From an uncultured Porphyromonas sp. (lineage in GTDB: Bacteria; Bacteroidota; Bacteroidia; Bacteroidales; Porphyromonadaceae), in the NCBI GenBank assembly GCA_900538385.1, contig UWSO01000005.1, positions 16,420-80,419 on the forward strand: a DNA stretch of 64,000 bases, given 5' to 3'. The first letter of the stretch is position 1. Each line of letters opens with the position of its first letter. This document shows positions 15,771-23,670 of the stretch, one piece after another. The position numbers and the translations under genes were made by a program. The notes under the pieces were generated by a model. The model worked only from the letters and a program-made list of their open reading frames with translations, was not told the origin of the DNA and made no database searches.

Positions 15771-17648
15771 CTATCGTCCCAGTAGTACTAGGAGTATGTT
15801 GATGTCGCTCGGGGAGATGCCTGGGATGCGTGCGGCCTGAGCAATGGTGGCGGGACGAATGCGAGAGAGCTTCTCGCGAGCTTCTATGGGGAGGGCGGTG
15901 ATCTGCTGGTAGTCGAACTTGTCGCCTAGCGTTAGCGACTCGAGGCGGTGAAGTTTCTGAGCTGCTTGCTCCTCTCGCTCGATGTAGCCCCGATATTTGA
16001 TGGCGGTCTCGGTGCGGGTGAGGATTTCCTCGTCGCTACCGATCAAATCTGTCACCTGCGTGGCGAAGTCGTCTAGCTGGGCGATCAAACCAGTGAGCGA
16101 AACGTGCGGACGAAGGAGTAAGGAGGTTAGCTTAGTGCCGAAGTCTAGTGGCTTCTCGCCTAGACTGGCAAGGTAGTCGTTAACCGCTTCAGGCTTAACG
16201 GAGTAGTTGGCGCAGAGACTGTCTAGAGCTGCGATGCCATTTTTGATCTGCTCGAGGCGGCTCAGTCGCTCTGCAGTCGCTAGTCCTAGCTGCTCCGCAT
16301 AGGGCGTCAGGCGCAGGTCGGCATTGTCCTGGCGCAGGAGTATACGGTACTCAGCGCGTGAGGTAAACATACGATATGGCTCGTCGACCCCCTTGGTTAC
16401 GAGGTCGTCAATGAGGACGCCTATGTAGGCTTCGTCTCGTCTTAGGACGAGCGGAGCCTTTTTTTGTAGAGCTAGGGCAGCATTGATCCCTGCGAGGAGA
16501 CCTTGTCCAGCTGCCTCCTCGTAGCCGGTGGTGCCGTTCACCTGACCAGCTAGGTAAAGGCCAGGGACCAGCTTACTCTCCAGCGTGTGGTGCAGATCGC
16601 GAGGGTCAAAGAAGTCGTACTCGATCGCATAGCCCGGGCGGTAGAGCTGCACATCTCGCAGTGCGGGGATCGTCTGCAAAGCTCTGATCTGCGTATCGAT
16701 AGGGAGCGACGAACTAAAGCCATTGAGGTAGTACTCGTTCGTCTCCTCACCCTCAGGCTCGAGAAAGAGCTGATGGCGGGTGCGGTCGGCAAAGTTGACG
16801 ATCTTCGTCTCTATGCTGGGGCAGTAGCGCGGCCCAATGCTCTGTATCTGACCATTATAGAGTGGCGAGTCGCTGAGCGAAGCGCGGAGTATGTCGTGGC
16901 AAGCTTCGTTGGTATAGAGGATATAGCAAGAGCGTTGTCGTAGATGACTCCGCTGCATCGGGAGGAAGCTAAAGCGTCCCGCCTCGTCGTCACCTGGTTG
17001 CTCCTCTACAAGGGACCAGTCTACGGAACGTCCATCGATGCGGGCGGGGGTACCCGTCTTCATACGATCTGCGTGATGCCCCGCAGCTACGAGGCACTCT
17101 GTGATACCGTGGCTAGCCGGCTCCGAGATGCGTCCGCCAGGGATCATCGTCTTACCGAAGTGCATCAGCCCCCCGAGGAAAGTTCCAGCCGTGAGAATCA
17201 CCTTTGCCGCTGTAAAGGTCATGCCCAACTGCGTCACTACCAGATGTTTGCCATCTTCGGCGCCAAACTTTATATCTACGACGAAGTCTTGCCAAAGATC
17301 CAACCCGTCCGTCCTATCCAGTTGTCCTCTCCATAGCTCCATAAAACGCATCCGGTCTAGCTGGGCCCGCGGGCTCCACATGGCAGGACCCTTACTTCGG
17401 TTGAGCATACGCCACTGTATCGTAGCGGCGTCAGACATTTGTCCCGTGTAGCCACCGAGCGCATCTATCTCTCTCACTATCTGTCCCTTGGCAATGCCAC
17501 CCATGGCGGGATTGCAGCTCAGCTGCGCCACTTTGTTCATATCCCCCGTGACGAGGAGCGTCGAGGCACCCATGCGCGCAGTAGCGCACGCCGCCTCGCA
17601 GCCAGCATGCCCTGCACCAATTACGATAATGTCAAAGTGAGTCTTCAT
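15771..17648 (-). CDS. mnmG: tRNA uridine-5-carboxymethylaminomethyl modification enzyme, FAD subunit
   Basis: MnmG (GidA) works with MnmE to install cmnm5 at U34 of tRNAs reading mixed codon boxes. The 625 residues begin MKTHFDIIVIGAGHAGCEAA, the FAD-binding Rossmann motif, and include SCNPAMGGIAKG and the TGTYLxG-equivalent AGTFLGGLMHFG. The C-terminal helical domain ends in GISPSDINILLVLLGR. ATG 17648 is chosen because the -7 promoter element at 17689-17696 puts transcription start near 17682, downstream of the alternative ATG at 17687. It heads the operon mnmG-uvrC-dtd-mazG-like-deoC. Confidence 0.96.
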   Translation of the reverse strand: MKTHFDIIVIGAGHAGCEAACATARMGASTLLVTGDMNKVAQLSCNPAMGGIAKGQIVREIDALGGYTGQMSDAATIQWRMLNRSKGPAMWSPRAQLDRMRFMELWRGQLDRTDGLDLWQDFVVDIKFGAEDGKHLVVTQLGMTFTAAKVILTAGTFLGGLMHFGKTMIPGGRISEPASHGITECLVAAGHHADRMKTGTPARIDGRSVDWSLVEEQPGDDEAGRFSFLPMQRSHLRQRSCYILYTNEACHDILRASLSDSPLYNGQIQSIGPRYCPSIETKIVNFADRTRHQLFLEPEGEETNEYYLNGFSSSLPIDTQIRALQTIPALRDVQLYRPGYAIEYDFFDPRDLHHTLESKLVPGLYLAGQVNGTTGYEEAAGQGLLAGINAALALQKKAPLVLRRDEAYIGVLIDDLVTKGVDEPYRMFTSRAEYRILLRQDNADLRLTPYAEQLGLATAERLSRLEQIKNGIAALDSLCANYSVKPEAVNDYLASLGEKPLDFGTKLTSLLLRPHVSLTGLIAQLDDFATQVTDLIGSDEEILTRTETAIKYRGYIEREEQAAQKLHRLESLTLGDKFDYQQITALPIEAREKLSRIRPATIAQAARIPGISPSDINILLVLLGR

Positions 17649-17688
17649 TGTAGATCCGTAGCCTCGGCTGACCTGTATCAGCCTCATG

Positions 17689-17696
17689 CAAAGGTA
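17689..17696 (-). promoter_or_regulatory. -7 promoter element of the mnmG operon
   Basis: On the minus strand this reads TACCTTTG, an exact TAnnTTTG match, followed by CATGAGG. The heptad array 17698-17744 lies immediately upstream and occupies the -33 region, where no TTTG is found. The promoter at 46524 shows the same context: CTAACCTCTAAATTCG then TACCTTTGCATGAG, with one extra base. Confidence 0.75.
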
Positions 17697-17697
17697 C

Positions 17698-17744
17698 GAA
17701 TTTAGAGGTTAGACCTTAGAGATTAGAGGTTAGAGATTTAGAGG
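17698..17744. repeat. Degenerate 7-bp (NTTAGAR) array upstream of mnmG
   Basis: The + strand reads TTAGAGG, TTAGACC, TTAGAGA, TTAGAGG, TTAGAGA, then TTTAGAGG. Relative to mnmG transcription it reads CTCTAAN units leading straight into the -7 element. Confidence 0.85.
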
Positions 17745-17780
17745 TGCTGGCTGGTGAGGGGGAGTCACGCATCATTTTCG

Positions 17781-17788
17781 TAAGTTTG
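17781..17788 (+). promoter_or_regulatory. -7 promoter element of the GH29 fucosidase gene
   Basis: TAAGTTTG matches TAnnTTTG exactly, 39 bases before the start codon. No clear -33 TTTG is visible. Confidence 0.55.
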
Positions 17789-17827
17789 CGGTGTCTATCG
17801 ATTGGAACAAGTAACAAATAACAAACT

Positions 17828-19126
17828 ATGAGACAACGCTTACTATGGATGGTCGTGCTGCTGCTAGGGTGTGGAGCCCTCTTTGCTCAGCGTAGCTACA
17901 CACCGTCGCCATGCAACCTGCAGGCGCGAGAGGCTTTTGAAGAGAGCCGACTAGGTATCTTCATTCACTGGGGACTATACAGTATGTATGCTCAGGGGGA
18001 GTGGTATCTCAACTCTGGCAAGCTCAACAAAGATGAGTATGCTAAGGCGGCTTCATGCTTCTACCCGATACGCTTTGATGCTACGGCGTGGGCTCAGGCT
18101 ATCAAGCGCTCTGGCGCACGCTATGTGACCTTTACGACGCGGCATCATGATGGTTTCTCGATGTATCACACGGAGACGAGTGACTACAACATTGTCGACG
18201 CCACTCCCTTCGGGCGGGATGTGCTGAGTGAGCTTGCCGAGGCGTGTAGGGCTGAGGGACTCAAGCTACACCTATACTACTCGATCCTCGACTGGATCCG
18301 CCCAGACTATCCGCTAGGTAGGACTGGGCTACACACGGGGCGGGTCATGGCTCCTGACTATGACTCCTACTTTGCCTTTATGAAGGCGCAGCTCCATGAG
18401 TTGTTGACCCGTTACGGCGAGGTGGGGGCTATCTGGTTAGATGGTTATTGGGATCACGACAGCGACTCTATCCCGTTTGACTGGAGGATGGAGGAGCTAT
18501 ACGCATACATTCATAAGCTTCAGCCCTGCTGTCTCATAGGCAATAATCATCATATCTCGCCACTTGAGGGCGAAGACTTTCAGATGTTCGAGCGTGACCT
18601 GCCTGGCGAAAATAAAGCGGGCCTCTCGGGGCAGCAGATTAGCCACTTACCTCTGGAAATGTGCCAGACGATGAATGGCATGTGGGGCTATAAGGTCGCT
18701 GATACAAATTACAAGAGCACTGCCGAACTGGTAGAACTGCTGGTCCGCGCCGCCGCCAAGGGAAGCAATCTACTGCTCAATGTGGGACCACAGCCCAATG
18801 GCGAGCTACCCGAGCAGGCCATCGAGCGGCTCAACGGGATCGGAGACTGGATGGATCGCTATGGAGAGACAATCTACGGCAGCCAGGCAGGGCTCATTGC
18901 CGAGCAGCCTTGGGGCGTCTCCACAACAAAGGGAGCGAAGCTCTACCTCCATATCTTTGAAGATGTGAAGCAAATCCAGATCTCTCTGCCGCAGACACCA
19001 ACGGCGGTGGTGGACTATATCACACGTGAGCCGATAACCTACACGCGCACTGATAGTGGCGCGCTGCAGCTGACCATCCGTCGCCCAGCTGATCTCATCG
19101 ACTACGTGGTCGAGGTAGAGCTGTGA
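17828..19126 (+). CDS. Alpha-L-fucosidase, GH29 family, secreted
   Basis: This exo-acting enzyme releases alpha-linked L-fucose from glycans such as host mucins by a retaining mechanism. A signal peptide covers about residues 1-20 (ends LFAQ). GH29 motifs follow: GIFIHWGLYS (44-53), YVTFTTRHHDGFSMY (99-113) and GAIWLDGYWDHD, in which D205 is the expected nucleophile. NLLLNVGPQPNGE is a further family signature. The 432-residue length covers the catalytic (beta/alpha)8 domain and a short C-terminal beta domain. It stands alone, divergent from mnmG. Export to periplasm or surface is inferred. Confidence 0.94.
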   Translation: MRQRLLWMVVLLLGCGALFAQRSYTPSPCNLQAREAFEESRLGIFIHWGLYSMYAQGEWYLNSGKLNKDEYAKAASCFYPIRFDATAWAQAIKRSGARYVTFTTRHHDGFSMYHTETSDYNIVDATPFGRDVLSELAEACRAEGLKLHLYYSILDWIRPDYPLGRTGLHTGRVMAPDYDSYFAFMKAQLHELLTRYGEVGAIWLDGYWDHDSDSIPFDWRMEELYAYIHKLQPCCLIGNNHHISPLEGEDFQMFERDLPGENKAGLSGQQISHLPLEMCQTMNGMWGYKVADTNYKSTAELVELLVRAAAKGSNLLLNVGPQPNGELPEQAIERLNGIGDWMDRYGETIYGSQAGLIAEQPWGVSTTKGAKLYLHIFEDVKQIQISLPQTPTAVVDYITREPITYTRTDSGALQLTIRRPADLIDYVVEVEL

Positions 19127-19172
19127 GCGAGTCTGTGCGCTCCACCGATAGCAGGATTGCACCTCTCTTGCG

Positions 19173-19360
19173 ACCTCCAGCGAGGAAATTCGAAATTTCC
19201 ACGGAGGTATTTCTGATTTGCCACCGAGGAAAGAAAAAATACTTCGGAAGTATCATTTCATTCTTCCGAAGTATCGTTTGATTCTTCCGAAGAAATTCCA
19301 ATTAGTTCGCTGGATATTTTTCATTTCCCAGCTAACTATTCCGAAATTCTTCGGGAGAAA
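19173..19360. repeat. Dispersed 190-bp phased palindrome element, copy B
   Basis: Nine sites are centred near 19181, 19202, 19225, 19245, 19267, 19288, 19308, 19329 and 19352. The central three read CTTCGGAAG, CTTCCGAAG and CTTCCGAAG. Orientation is as copies C and D. It lies between the convergent ends of the fucosidase and sucD genes. The rest of 19127-19493 holds only the sucD terminator. Confidence 0.9.
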
Positions 19361-19404
19361 ATCTGAACGCTTCAGCGGGGATCACCATATTATTAGAATA
19401 AAAA

Positions 19405-19440
19405 CACGCTCCCGACGGGCGATGCCTCATCGGGAGCGTG
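19405..19440 (-). terminator. Intrinsic terminator of the abfD-sucD operon
   Basis: CACGCTCCCGA (19405-19415) pairs with TCGGGAGCGTG (19430-19440) over a 14-nt loop. TTTTATTCTAAT follows on the minus strand. It lies 53 bases past the sucD stop. Confidence 0.85.
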
Positions 19441-19493
19441 ACGGTGTGTGCGCTTTAAGTCGTAGCGAGCGCAGAGCGTCTGCACTGGCGGAC

Positions 19494-20852
19494 TTAGTTC
19501 ATCGCCCAGATCTCCTCGTCGGTCGGCACCTGGACGTGTGGCGACATACGAGCGATGCGAGAGATGTTGAGTAGGTGCTTGTAGGTAAGGTTCTCCGAGA
19601 TAGAGTTGTTGCCCCAGCTACCGCAGCCTAGGGTTGTGGTTACGGAGAGACCGTTTTGGATCGATCCACCAGCCGTGATCGAGCAAGGCGCATTGACGAT
19701 CAGACGCGAGATGGTGATCTCGTCGCCCGCCTTGATGATGTTACCCTGATTGTTCGAGTGTATGCCTGCCGTATGACCGCTACCCTCCATCTTGAGGTTG
19801 GTATTGGCAATCTCGATCGCCTCGTCAAAGTGCTTGTAAGGCAGACAGGTCATCACGGGACACATCTTCTCCTTGCAGATAGGATCGGCAGTGCCGACGC
19901 CCTTAGCAGGAACGATGAGCATGCGAGTGCCTTCGGGTACGGAGATGTCTGCGAGCTGGGCAATGTGCTGTACACTCTTGCCGACGACGTCGCGGCTGAT
20001 GGAGCCGTTGACGAAGAGCGTATTGACTAGCTTGTCGTGCTCCTCAGCTGGTACGAAGTAAGCTCCGTGATCCTTGAAGGCCTGGAAGATCTCCTCCCGG
20101 TGCTGCTCTGGATAGATGAAGCACTGCTCACCAGAGCAGATGATGCCGTTGTCGAAGATACGTCCGCGGATGATGGTCTCGGCAGCTTCGTTGTAGTCGA
20201 TATGCTCGTCGAGGATGACCTGCACGTTGCCAGCACCTACGCCAAAGGAGGGCTTGCCCGAAGAGTAAGCCGAGTGTACCATACCCATACCACCCGTAGC
20301 GACTACGACGTCGACAGCTGCCATAAGGTCTTGCGTGGCTTGAATAGAGGGCTCGGTGACGCACTGGATGAGGTGCTCGGGTACGTTGAAATCCTTGAGA
20401 CGCTCCAGTATGAGCTGGATGGTATGTGCGGAGCAGTTCTTAGAGCGTGGGTGTGGCGAGACGATGATAGCGTTGCGTGTCTTGAGCGCGAAGGCGATGT
20501 TTGCCATCGGTGTGACGATCGGATTGGTCGTCGGGGTGATAGCAGCGACGACACCTACGGGCTTAGCGATCTTGATGAGACCGGTCTTCTCGTCGATGTC
20601 TAGTACGCCCATACTCTTCTTGCCCTGGAGGTTGCTCCATACGCCTTTTGACTTGTTGCGACACTTAGCTACTTTGTCCTCATAGACGCCCATCTCAGTC
20701 TCGTCGACCGCTTCACGAGCGAGCATTTCAGCATTGTCATAGACGACACGACAGAGAGCCTTGACGACCTGGTCTACAGCGTCCTGGTCGAAGCGTGCTT
20801 GGTAATCCTTCTGTGCCTCTCGTGCTAGAGAGACCATTTCTTTGATATCCAT
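19494..20852 (-). CDS. sucD: CoA-acylating succinate-semialdehyde dehydrogenase
   Basis: Reduces succinyl-CoA to succinate semialdehyde with NAD(P)H, the entry step of the succinate-to-4-hydroxybutyrate route. The 452 residues belong to the CoA-acylating aldehyde dehydrogenase family: TPTTNPIVTPM, VGAGNVQVILDEH and the catalytic Cys in GIICSGEQC. Sequence alone would also fit acetaldehyde dehydrogenase. The flanking 4-hydroxybutyrate dehydrogenase, CoA-transferase and 4-hydroxybutyryl-CoA dehydratase genes decide the assignment. It is the last of five genes and is followed by a terminator at 19405-19440. A related order is known in P. gingivalis. Confidence 0.9.
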   Translation of the reverse strand: MDIKEMVSLAREAQKDYQARFDQDAVDQVVKALCRVVYDNAEMLAREAVDETEMGVYEDKVAKCRNKSKGVWSNLQGKKSMGVLDIDEKTGLIKIAKPVGVVAAITPTTNPIVTPMANIAFALKTRNAIIVSPHPRSKNCSAHTIQLILERLKDFNVPEHLIQCVTEPSIQATQDLMAAVDVVVATGGMGMVHSAYSSGKPSFGVGAGNVQVILDEHIDYNEAAETIIRGRIFDNGIICSGEQCFIYPEQHREEIFQAFKDHGAYFVPAEEHDKLVNTLFVNGSISRDVVGKSVQHIAQLADISVPEGTRMLIVPAKGVGTADPICKEKMCPVMTCLPYKHFDEAIEIANTNLKMEGSGHTAGIHSNNQGNIIKAGDEITISRLIVNAPCSITAGGSIQNGLSVTTTLGCGSWGNNSISENLTYKHLLNISRIARMSPHVQVPTDEEIWAMN

Positions 20853-20891
20853 GATATGGTTGTTTATAGATTGAATTGTATGATAGCTTTA

Positions 20892-22007
20892 TTAGTAGAG
20901 AGCCTTGTAGATGTCTCTGATCTCGTCCCGTGTGAGGGGGGTGTAGTTGTTCGCAAGGAGGCGCTGCTGCGTAGCGATGACCGCATCGGCAAAGCCTTCG
21001 ATCTCAGCCTCCTTCATACCGTATGTGTGAAGCGCGTTCTTGGCGATCAAAGCTGAGAGCAATGCGTCGATCTCGTCAAAGAGCGTGGCGGGCGTACAAC
21101 CCATCAGCTTGGCGAGCTTCTCCTTGAGGAGCTGCATCTGACCTGCTGGAGCCTTGCGCTCGTAAGCCTTAAAGACCTCGGTGAAGAACTGATAGTTGGC
21201 CTCTCCGTGCGGTACGTGATAGGTGCCACCGAGCGGATAAGAGAGCGCATGGACGGCGCCGACACCAGCATTGCCAAAGGCGATGCCGGCGAAGTTACTC
21301 GCCATAATCATCTCGCCCATACAGTCGAAGCGGTAGTCGGGACCCTTGTCTCGTATCTTCTGGAAGACAGGGATGATGATCTGCCACGCTGCCTCGCTAA
21401 AGATGGCGGTGTAGGGATTGCACTTGGGCGAGAGGAAGGACTCGACAGCATGTATCAGCGCATCGATGGCGCTGCAAGCGTAAAACTTGAAGGGCAGCCC
21501 CCTCAGCAGCTCAGGGATGATGACCGCATTGTCAGCTACGATGGCATCGTCGGCGAGTCCCATCTTCGTCTGGCGGCTCTTGATCTCAGCGATGGAGATA
21601 TTGGTCACCTCGCTACCAGTACCACAGGTCGTGGGGATGATGATGAGCTGCTTCTCCTTGACGAGTGGTATCTTCTTGTCGAAAGCGTCCATCACGTCTG
21701 TCAAGCCACGTAGCACGAAGAGCTTGGAGATGTCGATGACCGTACCACCGCCTACAGCTATGACACGATCATAGTCCGTGCCCTGGAGGTCGTGGAGGAT
21801 CTGATTCATCATCTCCTCCGAGGGCTCTCCCGTGCCGTAGTGCTCCTGCATGACGAAGTGGCAGGGTAGCTGAGAGGCTTTCATAAAGGGTTCGTAGAGG
21901 AAGTCATTGGTGATGACTAGGTCACGCTCCCCAAGTGCAAAGGCTTTGGCAAAGTCTGCAAAGGTCTCGAACTGGTCGATGACCGTCTTGAGCTTGAATA
22001 GTTGCAT
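20892..22007 (-). CDS. 4hbD: 4-hydroxybutyrate dehydrogenase, iron-containing alcohol dehydrogenase family
   Basis: Reduces succinate semialdehyde to 4-hydroxybutyrate. The 371 residues show the group III alcohol dehydrogenase pattern: nucleotide-binding GGGTVIDISKLF, TTCGTGSEVT, and metal-binding His residues in DALIHAVESFLS and PHGEANYQFF. Location between the CoA-transferase (16 bases upstream) and sucD (39 bases downstream) supports the substrate. The alternative, a generic butanol-type dehydrogenase, is less likely given the context. Confidence 0.9.
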   Translation of the reverse strand: MQLFKLKTVIDQFETFADFAKAFALGERDLVITNDFLYEPFMKASQLPCHFVMQEHYGTGEPSEEMMNQILHDLQGTDYDRVIAVGGGTVIDISKLFVLRGLTDVMDAFDKKIPLVKEKQLIIIPTTCGTGSEVTNISIAEIKSRQTKMGLADDAIVADNAVIIPELLRGLPFKFYACSAIDALIHAVESFLSPKCNPYTAIFSEAAWQIIIPVFQKIRDKGPDYRFDCMGEMIMASNFAGIAFGNAGVGAVHALSYPLGGTYHVPHGEANYQFFTEVFKAYERKAPAGQMQLLKEKLAKLMGCTPATLFDEIDALLSALIAKNALHTYGMKEAEIEGFADAVIATQQRLLANNYTPLTRDEIRDIYKALY

Positions 22008-22022
22008 AGTAAGAATGTATTG

Positions 22023-23309
22023 TTATAGTTTGAATCTTCTCTTGCACTCCGCCTCTAGCTCGGGGCGGAAATTGGGATGAGCGATAGCTGTCAGTGCTAA
22101 GGCTCGCTCACGGAGCGACTTGCCCTTGAGGTGCGCTACGCCATACTCGGTGACGATGTAGTCTACGTCGTTGCGAGAGGTGGTGATGGCGGCACCCTCT
22201 GTGAGTAAGGGGACGATGCGGGAGGCGGTGCCTCGGCGCGCCGTGGAGGGGATAGCGATGATGCTGCGCCCGCCCTTAGACCAAGCTGCACCACGCACGA
22301 AGTCTACCTGTCCGCCTGGACCGCTGAACTGTCGCAAGCCCATAGCCTCAGAGACCACCTGCCCCATGAGGTCTACCTCGATACAGCTGTTGATGCTCAC
22401 GAGGTTGTCGTTTTGGGCGATGATACGCGGATCGTTGACATAGTTGACAGGACGCATCTCGATGGCTGGGTTGTTGTGCGCAAAGTCGTAGAGCTCTTGC
22501 GTACCCATGAGGAAGGTAGCGACCACCTTGTTGGGGTGGAGCGTCTTGCACTTGCCCGTGATGGTATTAGCCTTGATGAGCTTGACCACGCCGTCAGAGA
22601 CCATCTCGGAGTGGATGCCGAGATCCTTCTTATCCTTGAGAAAGAGCAAGACAGCATCGGGGATCGCTCCGATACCAAGCTGAAGCGTGTCGCCATCCTG
22701 TATGAGCTCTGCGCAGTGGCGTCCGATAGCCTCCTCGACCTCTCCGATGCGTGGCAGGTCAAGTGCGTAGAGTGGGTAGTCGGCCTCTACGATATGTGTG
22801 AGCTGAGAGATATGTATGAGGTTGTCTCCGCCAACGAATGGCATCTGCTTATTGAGCTCTCCGATGACGACCCGAGCCTGCTCAGCAGCGGGCTTGCTAT
22901 AGTCACAAGAGGTGCCGAAGCTGCAGTAACCCTCTTCGTTGGGATAAGAGAGCTGCACGATAGCGACATCGGGGTGAAAGACTCCCCCAGGCTGCATCAT
23001 CGAGGGAACCTCGTAGAAGTAGGAGGGGACGAAGTCCGCACGCTGCTCATCGACGGCTGGACGCGTGTTGGCTCCGACGAAGTTGGTCACGAGTCTGAAG
23101 TGTCCCTCCATCTCGGGTGCTGTGTAGGGGCTTTCGCCCAGGGTGACCATGTGGAAGATGCGGACGTCGTGAAAGCGCTCATAGTTTCGGGCCAAGGCAG
23201 CGACGCACGCTTGCGGTACAGCTGCCGCATGAGATAGTACGACGAAGTCACCGTCCTGTATGTGGGAGACCGCTTCGTCTGGGGTAATACTGCTAAATGG
23301 GATAGACAT
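22023..23309 (-). CDS. abfT: 4-hydroxybutyrate CoA-transferase
   Basis: Transfers CoA from acetyl- or butyryl-CoA to 4-hydroxybutyrate, forming 4-hydroxybutyryl-CoA. The 428 residues follow the acetyl-CoA hydrolase/transferase family: LQLGIGAIPDAVL, the probable catalytic Glu in LGIHSEMVSDGVV, GGQVDFVRGA, and VTEYGVAHLKGKSLRERA. The 55-base gap to the upstream NifU-like gene holds a heptad repeat array, unusual for the inside of an operon. Substrate is assigned from its place between abfD and 4hbD. Confidence 0.9.
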   Translation of the reverse strand: MSIPFSSITPDEAVSHIQDGDFVVLSHAAAVPQACVAALARNYERFHDVRIFHMVTLGESPYTAPEMEGHFRLVTNFVGANTRPAVDEQRADFVPSYFYEVPSMMQPGGVFHPDVAIVQLSYPNEEGYCSFGTSCDYSKPAAEQARVVIGELNKQMPFVGGDNLIHISQLTHIVEADYPLYALDLPRIGEVEEAIGRHCAELIQDGDTLQLGIGAIPDAVLLFLKDKKDLGIHSEMVSDGVVKLIKANTITGKCKTLHPNKVVATFLMGTQELYDFAHNNPAIEMRPVNYVNDPRIIAQNDNLVSINSCIEVDLMGQVVSEAMGLRQFSGPGGQVDFVRGAAWSKGGRSIIAIPSTARRGTASRIVPLLTEGAAITTSRNDVDYIVTEYGVAHLKGKSLRERALALTAIAHPNFRPELEAECKRRFKL

Positions 23310-23315
23310 ATAGAG

Positions 23316-23346
23316 AGATTAGAGATTAGAAGATAGAGGTTAGAGA
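23316..23346. repeat. Degenerate 7-bp (NTTAGAR) array inside the abfD operon
   Basis: ATTAGAG, ATTAGAA, GATAGAG and GTTAGAG run in phase just upstream of the abfT start codon. Relative to abfT the units read CTCTAAY, as at the mnmG, cob and nrnA promoters, but no TAnnTTTG follows here. Confidence 0.75.
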
Positions 23347-23364
23347 GGCACTAGTTTGCAGCCC

Positions 23365-23658
23365 TTACTTTCGTATGATCCGGAGCGCCTCGGCGATGAG
23401 TTCGTCGCTGACGCTGTCGTCTACGGTGACCGTTAGGGTGGGGAGCCCCAGCTCACTTCGTAGCGTCTCCTGCACTACCTCTTGGATCGTGCTACTGAGC
23501 GAGGGGCATGCTTGACAACTCCCCGAGACCTTGACGAAGACCTCTTCGCCAGCGACCCTCAGCAGTGCTATGTCGCCCCCATGTGCTTGGAGCTGAGGAC
23601 GCACACAGCTACTGATGATGGTCGTGATCTCGTCTACCCTAGAGGATAGATCTGTCAT
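23365..23658 (-). CDS. NifU-like Fe-S scaffold protein (NifU C-terminal domain)
   Basis: The 97 residues comprise a single NifU C-terminal domain with the CxxC pair in VSGSCQACPSL and the preceding HGGDIALL segment. Such proteins carry or transfer Fe-S clusters. It sits 12 bases after abfD, whose product needs a [4Fe-4S] cluster, so it may help to mature AbfD. This is inference from position; a NifU-like gene at this place is also known, as I recall, in P. gingivalis. It could equally serve general Fe-S assembly. Confidence 0.9.
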   Translation of the reverse strand: MTDLSSRVDEITTIISSCVRPQLQAHGGDIALLRVAGEEVFVKVSGSCQACPSLSSTIQEVVQETLRSELGLPTLTVTVDDSVSDELIAEALRIIRK

Positions 23659-23670
23659 AAGAGATAGGGA

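Noticed and set aside
19650..20690. Plus-strand frames opposite sucD (up to 188 codons)
   Set aside because: Antisense shadows of a conserved dehydrogenase; no ribosome site or family features.
22413..23237. 274-codon plus-strand frame opposite abfT
   Set aside because: Complement of a conserved CoA-transferase gene, with low-complexity translation and no matching motif.
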